Source: UBA3064 sp023258775 (GTDB lineage Bacteria; Pseudomonadota; Gammaproteobacteria; Burkholderiales; Burkholderiaceae_E). Taken from it: a stretch of 10,294 bases of DNA. This document shows, one piece after another, positions 6,334 through 10,294 of this stretch. The position numbers and the translations under genes were made by a program. The stretch is taken from positions 1 to 10,294 of the forward strand of contig JBIKXS010000061.1 in the NCBI GenBank assembly GCA_044355655.1. Direction: 5' to 3'. Numbering within the stretch: position 1 is the stretch's first letter; the number at the start of each line of letters is the position of its first letter. A model generated the notes under the pieces. That model was not told the origin of the DNA. It saw nothing but the letters and a program-made list of their open reading frames with translations, and made no database searches.

Positions 6334-6394
6334 GTGGTCAGACGCCGGCATCAGTCAGTCTGAACCTGGTTCTGAGCAGCACAGCGTCTCAATC
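6329..6394 (+). repeat. T1: tail motif in unit 1
   Basis: It begins GCTCAG (6329-6334) and ends CTGAGCAGCACAGCG plus TCTCAATC (6372-6394). The last part recurs nearly base for base in T2 (8150-8172) and more loosely in T3 (9491-9513). Unlike T2 and T3, T1 is followed by a toxin-antitoxin pair rather than by an R element. Confidence 0.6.
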
Positions 6395-6451
6395 GCGCTG
6401 AAGCGGCCGTATCCCAGTTGCCTCGATCCTTGGTTGCATAGATGCTGAAAA

Positions 6452-6486
6452 TCGACCACAATAAAGCGCTATTTATAGATTTAAAT
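6452..6486 (+). promoter_or_regulatory. Candidate promoter and operator of the Phd-ParE pair
   Basis: TCGACC (6452-6457) and TATAGA (6474-6479), 16 bases apart, are a fair sigma-70 match just upstream of the antitoxin. AGCGCT (6465-6470) and ATTTAAAT (6479-6486) are perfect palindromes lying inside and beside the -10. Antitoxins of this family normally bind palindromes overlapping their own promoter, so these are candidate operator half-sites. Confidence 0.35.
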
Positions 6487-6496
6487 GAGGTTCGCA

Positions 6497-6817
6497 ATGG
6501 AACAAGTTCTTGCTATTCGCTCGGTCAGCATCACCGAACTGAAACGCAGCCCGTCGGCTGTGCTCGAACAGGCCGGCGCCGAACCAGTGGCCGTGCTAAA
6601 TCACAACCGGCCTGCAGCCTATCTGCTATCCCCCGAAGTTTATGAGTCAATGCTGAGGCGCCTGAACGCTGATCTGTGCGCGGCGATTCAGGAGGGTATC
6701 GACAGTGGGTTGGCCATTTCGGCCGAGGACGTGTTCGCCGAACTTATCTCCCGCTATGCGGAACCGGAGTCGGCAGTCAAACCCGCCACCAAGACCAGCC
6801 GCAAGCGCTCGACTTGA
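6497..6817 (+). CDS. Phd/YefM-family antitoxin
   Basis: A 106-residue antitoxin of a type II pair. The N-terminal Phd/YefM fold is plain: LAIRSVSITELKRSPSAVLE (about 5-24), then EPVAVLNHNRPAAYLLSPEVYESML (29-53). In the family this region dimerises and binds operator DNA. The C-terminal half (about 60-106) is predicted helical and ends in a basic tail, KTSRKRST; it would wrap the toxin. I choose the ATG at 6497 because GAGG lies six bases upstream; an in-frame ATG at 6485 contains that site and would add only MRFA. The stop overlaps the toxin start (TGATG), the usual coupled order of antitoxin first. It should neutralise the ParE-like partner and repress the pair. Confidence 0.88.
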   Translation: MEQVLAIRSVSITELKRSPSAVLEQAGAEPVAVLNHNRPAAYLLSPEVYESMLRRLNADLCAAIQEGIDSGLAISAEDVFAELISRYAEPESAVKPATKTSRKRST

Positions 6818-7134
6818 TGGCGCAGGTCACGTTTTCGCCGAAGTCTCGGCAAGACCTCCTCGACATCGGCGACTACATCGCCAAAGGCAGCCGGTCCAAT
6901 GCACGACGCTTCGTTGGTAAGCTGATCGCCCAATGCCAACGCATCGGCCTTGCCCCGCTGGGCTATGTCAGCCGCGAGGACTTGTCCCCCGGACTGCGCA
7001 TGGCGGCCTTGGGCCATTATGTGATTTTCTTCCGCGTACCCGAGGGCAGGGTGCGCATCGAGCGCGTGCTGCATGGTGCTCGCAACTTGCCGATGTTGTT
7101 TGGTGCCACCAGTAAAGCGTCGCCGACCGATTGA
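6817..7134 (+). CDS. ParE/RelE-superfamily toxin
   Basis: A 105-residue toxin, normal length for the family. Recognisable wording: VTFSPKSRQDLLDIGDYIAK (4-23), which forms the first strand and helical hairpin of the ParE fold, then LGHYVIFFRVPEGRVRIERVLHGARN (66-90), the central sheet ending in the conserved V-x-H-x-x-R. ParE toxins inhibit DNA gyrase, while RelE relatives cleave mRNA on the ribosome. Pairing with a Phd/YefM antitoxin and this wording favour the ParE branch, but the target cannot be proven from sequence. The start overlaps the antitoxin stop by one base. The pair occupies the end of unit 1, just before L2, so it could act as an addiction module that discourages loss of the array. 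Confidence 0.87.
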   Translation: MAQVTFSPKSRQDLLDIGDYIAKGSRSNARRFVGKLIAQCQRIGLAPLGYVSREDLSPGLRMAALGHYVIFFRVPEGRVRIERVLHGARNLPMLFGATSKASPTD

Positions 7135-7172
7135 ACCGTCACGAAGCTCTGCCCAACGTGCTTACGACCGAT

Positions 7173-7197
7173 CTGAGCGAGTTAGCAGGTCTTGTTC
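7173..7197 (+). repeat. L2: left half-site paired with R2
   Basis: CTGAGCGAGTTAG (7173-7185) is complementary to ATAACTTGCTCAG (7223-7235) of R2, with one G-T pair and a mismatch at the top. It is the same motif as L1, and it closes unit 1 38 bases after the toxin stop. Confidence 0.7.
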
Positions 7198-7304
7198 TGG
7201 CGGCCCAAAAGGGATTGTTTAAATAACTTGCTCAGTTTTCAGACCCCTTTTTTTGGTAGGGTCGGGGATTCGAACTACTCTTCACAAGGTGGCTAAGGTC
7301 AGGT
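7198..7304 (+). repeat. R2: second copy of the cassette-start element
   Basis: Same order of parts as R1: TGGCGGCCCAAAAG, TAACTTGCTCAG, a hairpin (GACCC 7242-7246 with GGGTC 7259-7263, 12-base loop), GGATTCGAACT and GCTAAGGTCAGGT. It is identical to R4 at 9638 and begins unit 2. Confidence 0.88.
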
Positions 7305-7318
7305 GAAGTGCGCCAGCG

Positions 7319-7468
7319 TTACCAGCCCTCTCCCATTTCGGGCCGGTTCAAGCCAAAGACCTCGGCCACGATCGAGAACTCGAACGTACACAGACCGTCG
7401 TATACCAACGCCACGACGAGCGGTCCGGATGCAGCAAGTTTTGGCGCAAAATTGTCGATAGTTGTCAT
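7319..7468 (-). pseudogene. N-terminal stub of an FtrA/GlxA-type regulator, divergent from rhodanese
   Basis: On the minus strand an ATG at 7468 opens 49 residues: MTTIDNFAPKLAASG, then PLVVALVYDGLCTFEFSIVA and EVFGLNRPEMGEGW before a TAA. This is the opening strand and helix of the DJ-1/PfpI-like domain of FtrA/GlxA-type AraC-family activators, which often lie divergent to rhodanese genes. Family members usually continue WYRFA; here TGG TAA CGC follows, as if the Tyr codon had become a stop. The remaining 250 or so residues, including the DNA-binding domain, are gone, since R2 begins 15 bases further on. A regulator for the rhodanese gene was probably cut away when the unit formed. The divergent promoter region is intact, so a small peptide may still be made. 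Confidence 0.7.
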
Positions 7469-7535
7469 TTTGGCCAATTGTAGCCCTTGCCTGCAGCATG
7501 AAGAATAAGAATTCGCTCAATCTCAGGAGATCAGT
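7469..7535. promoter_or_regulatory. Divergent promoter region between FtrA stub and rhodanese
   Basis: The 67 bases hold a perfect TTGGCCAA palindrome (7470-7477), next to the stub's start codon, and a strong CAGGAGA ribosome binding site (7525-7531) before the rhodanese ATG. I could not pick a convincing -35/-10 pair. The palindrome is a possible operator for the lost regulator. Confidence 0.3.
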
Positions 7536-7934
7536 ATGTCTAGTTCCGTCTCAGCCGTCGCCGCAGCACCTTCCTCCATAGCAGAGGCTCATTTCGCCGC
7601 CGAGTTCACTTTTGAAACCGACTGTTGGGATGTCCACGACGCCCTATCCAAGATTGCGGACTTCGTGCTGCTGGATGTGCGCAGCCCATCTCTTTACGCG
7701 AAGGGACATATCAAAGGGGCAATCAACCTGCCGCACGGAAAGATCGTCGAGTCGAGGATGAACGAATGGTCGAAGGACACGCTGTTCGTGACCTACTGTG
7801 CGGGTCCTCACTGCAATGGCGCAGCCCGTGGTGCGTTGCGGCTGGCTAAGCTTGGTCGCCCAGTAAAGATCATGGCCGGTGGCGTGACCGGATGGTTGGA
7901 CGAGGGCTTCACCCTGGAAAGCAGCAACCTCTGA
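7536..7934 (+). CDS. Rhodanese-like sulfurtransferase, single domain
   Basis: A 132-residue cytoplasmic protein with one rhodanese domain. FVLLDVRSPSLYAKGHIKGA (43-62) is the first conserved block (D-V-R, then GHI-x-GA), INLPHG follows, and the active-site strand and loop is TLFVTYCAGPHCNGAARGA (82-100). Cys88, at the start of the loop, is the predicted persulfide-forming residue, and Cys93 closes the loop, an arrangement that differs from classic thiosulfate sulfurtransferases. IMAGGVTGWLDEGF (112-125) is the usual final motif. Roughly 30 residues precede the domain; they are Ala/Ser-rich and not a signal peptide. CAGGAGA sits five bases before the ATG. Relatives are often divergent from FtrA-type regulators, as here. 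The acceptor of the sulfur is unknown. Confidence 0.9.
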   Translation: MSSSVSAVAAAPSSIAEAHFAAEFTFETDCWDVHDALSKIADFVLLDVRSPSLYAKGHIKGAINLPHGKIVESRMNEWSKDTLFVTYCAGPHCNGAARGALRLAKLGRPVKIMAGGVTGWLDEGFTLESSNL

Positions 7935-8128
7935 GACCGTTTAGATACGGCCGGTGACGCGGATCCATACTTTCGAACTGTGCGAATTTGGCGCCACCGA
8001 GAGTTTTCTGCCATTGGAAACCCGCTTGGTTGCTGGATTTCCGCAAAAGCTCCTGACTTTTTCGGGAAAGTACGGCAACGAGGGAGTTTCGAAATCGGCG
8101 TAAGTCGTTGTTCTTTTTGGGTTTTTCG
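7935..8128. other. Non-coding stretch after rhodanese
   Basis: No gene recognised. TTTCGAACT occurs at 7971-7979 and the related TTTCGAA at 8088-8094. No clean terminator is visible. A long minus-strand frame crosses this stretch, but its composition is unlike a protein, and its first residues resemble another minus-strand frame at 9511 only because both lie over the T motif. Confidence 0.35.
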
Positions 8129-8298
8129 AACTCGCTCAGTCAGGAGCTGCTGAGCAGAACAGCGTCTCAATCTGCATCGTGACCCTGCGTGAGGCCACTT
8201 TCTTCAATCACTCGTCAGGAGCTGATGGACGAAAGTCCAATCAGATCAACAGCTTGCAGATGACGATTGAAGAATTGAAACTTTGAAGAAAGTTTGTA
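8129..8298 (+). repeat. T2: tail of unit 2
   Basis: It opens AACTCGCTCAG (8129-8139), a copy of the motif inside R3 (8326-8336). GCTCAG (8134-8139) and CTGAGC (8150-8155) form a hairpin with a ten-base loop. Then come the segment shared with T1 and T3 (8150-8172) and about 125 bases with scattered matches to T3 (TTTCTTCAA, AATCAGATCAA, TTGAAAC, TTGAAGA). It ends exactly where R3 starts. Confidence 0.65.
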
Positions 8299-8378
8299 TG
8301 GCGGCCCAGAAGGCATTGTTCAACTAACTCGCTCAGTTTTTGACCCCCCTGTTTTTGGTGGGGTCGTGGATTCGAACT
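8299..8378 (+). repeat. R3: third copy of the cassette-start element
   Basis: TGGCGGCCCAGAAG, GTTCAACTAACTCGCTCAG, a hairpin (GACCCC 8342-8347 with GGGGTC 8360-8365, 12-base loop) and GGATTCGAACT. It is the most divergent of the four at scattered positions, but has the same length and order of parts. No L motif precedes it; the T2 tail does. Confidence 0.85.
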
Positions 8379-8400
8379 CATGCTCAGCCTAAATTCGGGC

Positions 8401-8430
8401 TTGACGGGAATGTTTCCCATAGGATACATT
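8401..8430 (+). promoter_or_regulatory. Promoter with internal palindrome for the RelE-type pair
   Basis: TTGACG (8401-8406) and TACATT (8425-8430) are 18 bases apart. GGGAA-TGT-TTCCC (8406-8418) is a perfect inverted repeat lying between them, well placed for autorepression by the antitoxin. The predicted start of transcription falls at about 8437, one base before the toxin ATG, and no Shine-Dalgarno is evident, so the toxin mRNA could be nearly leaderless. Confidence 0.5.
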
Positions 8431-8437
8431 CAATGGC

Positions 8438-8737
8438 ATGATCCAGATCCAGCAAACTGAGACTTACGCCAAATGGTTCGCTGGTCTGCGAGACCGAGTC
8501 GCCCGCGCCCGCATCGACATCCGCATCCGGCGCCTGTCACTCGGCAACGCAGGCGATACCAAGCCCGTTGGCGAGGGCGTCTCGGAGTTGAGAGTCGATC
8601 ACGGGCCTGGATACAGGATCTATTTCATCCAGCGCGGCGAAGTCGTGATCGTCTTGCTGGCCGGAGGCGACAAGTCCACACAGGACAAGGACATCCGCAA
8701 CGCCAAGGCTTTGGCAAACGATCTGAAGGAGTTTTGA
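8438..8737 (+). CDS. RelE/HigB-like toxin (Gp49-type killer protein)
   Basis: A 99-residue toxin in the toxin-first arrangement. The wording ELRVDHGPGYRIYFIQRGEVVIVLLAGGDKSTQDKDIRNAKALAND (50-95) is the hallmark of the Gp49/RelE-like addiction module killer proteins: GPGYR with a tyrosine and arginine on the central sheet, then GGDKSTQ-x-KDI. The N-terminal part (residues 1-39) gives the first strand and basic helical hairpin. Family members act as ribosome-dependent mRNA endonucleases or are assumed to. The start at 8438 is preceded only by a weak AGGA; an ATG at 8433 meets a stop at once. The antitoxin begins two bases after the stop codon. This is a different toxin-antitoxin family from the one in unit 1. 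Confidence 0.9.
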   Translation: MIQIQQTETYAKWFAGLRDRVARARIDIRIRRLSLGNAGDTKPVGEGVSELRVDHGPGYRIYFIQRGEVVIVLLAGGDKSTQDKDIRNAKALANDLKEF

Positions 8738-8739
8738 TC

Positions 8740-9039
8740 ATGCCCAAAACCAAGACCCGAGTCTGGGATCCCGCTGAGCATCTCGTTACCGAAGAGGACA
8801 TGGCGGCTTATCTGGAAGCAGCACTCCAAGAAGGCGACTCTGCACTGATCGCCGCTGCGCTCGGCGATATTGCGCGCGCCAAGGGCATGACTCAGATTGC
8901 CCGCGACGCTGGGCTAGGGCGCGAAAGCCTCTACAAGGCCCTATCTGCCGAGGGCAACCCCGAATTTGCGACCATCATGAAGGTCATCGCGGCACTCGGG
9001 TTGCAGTTACATGCGTCTCCATCAAGAACTGCCGCATGA
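8740..9039 (+). CDS. HTH addiction-module antidote protein (HigA-like)
   Basis: A 99-residue DNA-binding antitoxin, partner of the preceding toxin. After an opening segment, WDPAEHLVTEEDMAAYLEAALQEGD (9-33), typical of this antidote family, comes LIAAALGDIARAKGMTQIARDAGLGRESLYKALS (about 36-69), an Xre-like helix-turn-helix whose recognition helix would be around RESLYKALS. NPEFATIMKVIAALGLQLH (73-91) completes the fold. GAAGGAG ends eight bases before the ATG at 8740, a much better ribosome site than the toxin has. It should bind the toxin and, through the HTH, repress the promoter at 8401-8430, where a palindrome lies between -35 and -10. Confidence 0.9.
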   Translation: MPKTKTRVWDPAEHLVTEEDMAAYLEAALQEGDSALIAAALGDIARAKGMTQIARDAGLGRESLYKALSAEGNPEFATIMKVIAALGLQLHASPSRTAA

Positions 9040-9064
9040 CGACTACGAACACCCAAGGTTCACC

Positions 9065-9430
9065 ATGAAGAGTTACTACGAGCGAATCAAACCCCACTGG
9101 GAGCTCGAGGTTGCTGCTGCCACCCGAGCCGAGTCCAACGGAGACCCATACCTTGCGTTTAGGCACTTGGAGCGGGCTCACATCCTCGGGCAAAACTCAA
9201 CCTGGCTACACATACAAACACACATCCTGATGATGCGCTGGGGGTGGCGCCAGTCGAGCAGCAGGGAGGTCACTGGGCAACTCTTTCGTATCTTCGGAGC
9301 TGCCACAAAAACCGCATTCGGCTTGATTCCCGCGGGCAATACTGGGGGGTCCAACGTCAGCCCGTTCCGAAGAATGCCTGTTCCTCGCGACCTCCAGACG
9401 CTCATGAGCGCTGCCCGATCTGCCGATTAG
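9065..9430 (+). CDS. DUF3703-family protein
   Basis: A 121-residue protein of unknown function that I place in DUF3703 from wording: RIKPHWELEVAAATRAE, AFRHLERAHILGQ, HILMMRWGWRQ, then GQLFRIFGAATKTAFGLIPAGNTGG and SPFRRMPVP. The first half looks like paired helices in tetratricopeptide style; the second half carries a Gly/Pro-rich conserved tail. It is full length for the family and has no clear signal peptide. The ATG at 9065 is preferred because AAGG lies just upstream; an in-frame ATG at 9011 lies inside the antitoxin gene and would add 18 polar residues. It follows the antitoxin stop by 25 bases and may share its transcript. Its link to the toxin-antitoxin pair is probably cargo sharing, not function. 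Confidence 0.78.
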   Translation: MKSYYERIKPHWELEVAAATRAESNGDPYLAFRHLERAHILGQNSTWLHIQTHILMMRWGWRQSSSREVTGQLFRIFGAATKTAFGLIPAGNTGGSNVSPFRRMPVPRDLQTLMSAARSAD

Positions 9431-9469
9431 CGCTCTGTCTGATCGGTACGTATCAAAAATCGACTTTCG

Positions 9470-9637
9470 AACTCGCTCGGTCAATTGGCTCTGAGCAGAT
9501 CGCCGCCTCAATCTGAGGGAAGGCCCTCTGACGGGGTACTTTCTTCAAAACCACACCGCGATCGGATTGAAAAACATCAATCAGATCAATGGGTTACAAG
9601 CGGGGATTTGAAACATTGAAGATTTGAAAGAATCTTC
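9470..9637 (+). repeat. T3: tail of unit 3
   Basis: AACTCGCTCGG (9470-9480) opens it. GCTCGG (9475-9480) and CTGAGC (9491-9496) form a hairpin with the same ten-base loop as T2, the G-T pair replacing a standard one. The block at 9491-9513 is a looser copy of the T1/T2 motif, and scattered T2 matches follow up to R4. Confidence 0.6.
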
Positions 9638-9758
9638 TGGCGGCCCAAAAGGGATTGTTTAAATAACTTGCTCAGTTTTCAGACCCCTTTTTTTGGTAGG
9701 GTCGGGGATTCGAACTACTCTTCACAAGGTGGCTAAGGTCAGGTGAAGTGCGCCAGCG

Positions 9759-9908
9759 TTACCAGCCCTCTCCCATTTCGGGCCGGTTCAAGCCAAAGAC
9801 CTCGGCCACGATCGAGAACTCGAACGTACACAGACCGTCGTATACCAACGCCACGACGAGCGGTCCGGATGCAGCAAGTTTTGGCGCAAAATTGTCGATA
9901 GTTGTCAT
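9759..9908 (-). pseudogene. Second copy of the FtrA/GlxA N-terminal stub
   Basis: Identical to the 49-residue stub at 7319-7468, with the same TAA after MGEGW. Since both copies carry the same truncation, the damage predates the duplication. Confidence 0.7.
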
Positions 9909-9975
9909 TTTGGCCAATTGTAGCCCTTGCCTGCAGCATGAAGAATAAGAATTCGCTCAATCTCAGGAGATCAGT

Positions 9976-10294
9976 ATGTCTAGTTCCGTCTCAGCCGTCG
10001 CCGCAGCACCTTCCTCCATAGCAGAGGCTCATTTCGCCGCCGAGTTCACTTTTGAAACCGACTGTTGGGATGTCCACGACGCCCTATCCAAGATTGCGGA
10101 CTTCGTGCTGCTGGATGTGCGCAGCCCATCTCTTTACGCGAAGGGACATATCAAAGGGGCAATCAACCTACCGCACGGAAAGATCGTCGAGTCGAGGATG
10201 AACGAATGGTCGAAGGACACGCTGTTCGTGACCTACTGTGCGGGTCCTCACTGCAATGGCGCAGCCCGTGGTGCGTTGCGGCTGGCTAAGCTTG
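9976..10294 (+). CDS. Rhodanese-like sulfurtransferase, second copy (partial)
   Basis: The first 106 residues are identical to the rhodanese at 7536, including the active-site loop YCAGPHCNGAARGA (87-100), with one silent Leu codon change. The same CAGGAGA ribosome site precedes it. The window ends before the final IMAGGVTGW motif, so whether this copy is complete cannot be seen. Confidence 0.9.
   Translation, partial: MSSSVSAVAAAPSSIAEAHFAAEFTFETDCWDVHDALSKIADFVLLDVRSPSLYAKGHIKGAINLPHGKIVESRMNEWSKDTLFVTYCAGPHCNGAARGALRLAKL

Larger units (their letters stand above)
7195..7854 (+). repeat. Long duplicated block, copy 1 (R2, FtrA stub, rhodanese)
   Basis: Bases 7195-7854 recur at 9635-10294, 2440 bases later, with one difference I found (G7730 versus A10170). 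The difference is a silent third-position change (Leu CTG/CTA) in the rhodanese gene. The left limit of identity is three bases before R2; the right limit lies beyond the window. Confidence 0.95.
5676..10294. mobile_element. Candidate cassette array: units beginning at R1, R2, R3 and R4
   Basis: Four copies of a roughly 80-base element (R) start at 5703, 7198, 8299 and 9638, all in the same orientation. They divide the region into units of 1495, 1101 and 1339 bases plus a fourth that repeats the second. Each unit carries unrelated small cargo: decayed GlxA and ParE-type pair; FtrA stub and rhodanese; RelE-type pair and DUF3703. Unit ends carry either an L motif that is complementary to part of R, or a T tail. 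Unrelated cargo between near-identical junctions is how integron cassettes and Xer/pdif modules look, but neither canonical site is present and no recombinase lies in the window. Mobility is inferred from the layout only. Confidence 0.5.
9635..10294 (+). repeat. Long duplicated block, copy 2 (R4 and start of unit 4)
   Basis: Repeats 7195-7854 with one silent base change (10170), so R4 (9638-9744) equals R2. What precedes the two copies is unrelated (L2 versus T3), so identity begins abruptly at the unit boundary. It continues to the window edge. Confidence 0.95.

Noticed and set aside
7808..8170. Minus-strand frame starting MRRCSAQQLLTERVRK, with a look-alike at 9511 downwards
   Set aside because: The shared first residues come from the T2/T3 DNA repeat; the rest is dissimilar, unlike a protein in composition, and antisense to rhodanese or DUF3703.
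5676..9638. Xer/pdif module sites
   Set aside because: The modular logic is similar, but none of the junctions shows the 11-6-11 dif-like arrangement.

Overview
The window looks like chromosome of a Gram-negative proteobacterium, most likely a betaproteobacterium of the Burkholderiales. This rests on family resemblance and moderate GC; no search was run. It has two halves that meet at a tRNA gene.

Left half (1-4836), apparently core genome. The start of a lysine-rich protein on the minus strand lies behind a strong ribosome binding site and a Pho-box-like double repeat. After about 600 bases with no convincing gene comes a tightly packed plus-strand operon for a nitrate/sulfonate/taurine/NMT1-type ABC importer: two paralogous permeases, an ATPase, an unrecognised small one-span membrane protein, and a secreted substrate-binding protein. 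The first four genes overlap by about 1-4 bases, so they are probably translationally coupled. The substrate cannot be read from sequence. A complete tRNA-Ser(CGA) with encoded CCA follows.

Right half (4837-10294), accessory. First comes a truncated IS3-family transposase that has also lost its catalytic glutamate. After it the DNA is organised as an array of units of about 1.1-1.5 kb. Each opens with the same roughly 80-base element (R1-R4, starting at 5703, 7198, 8299 and 9638), and related motifs (L or T) close the preceding unit. Unit 1 holds a decayed GlxA-like regulator fragment and a Phd/YefM-ParE toxin-antitoxin pair. Unit 2 holds a rhodanese-like protein and the divergent stub of an FtrA/GlxA-type regulator. 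Unit 3 holds a RelE/HigB-like toxin, its HTH antitoxin and a DUF3703 protein. Unit 4 repeats unit 2 with one silent change and runs off the window.

The array resembles integron cassettes or Xer/pdif modules in logic (small cargo, addiction modules, repeated junctions), but I find no attC- or dif-like site and no recombinase. The R element contains a hairpin with compensatory base changes between copies and, on the minus strand, something like a degenerate tRNA 3' end. The exact repeat of unit 2 begins within 3 bases of the R boundary. This candidate modular cassette system is the most interesting feature of the window. That it is mobile is inference.
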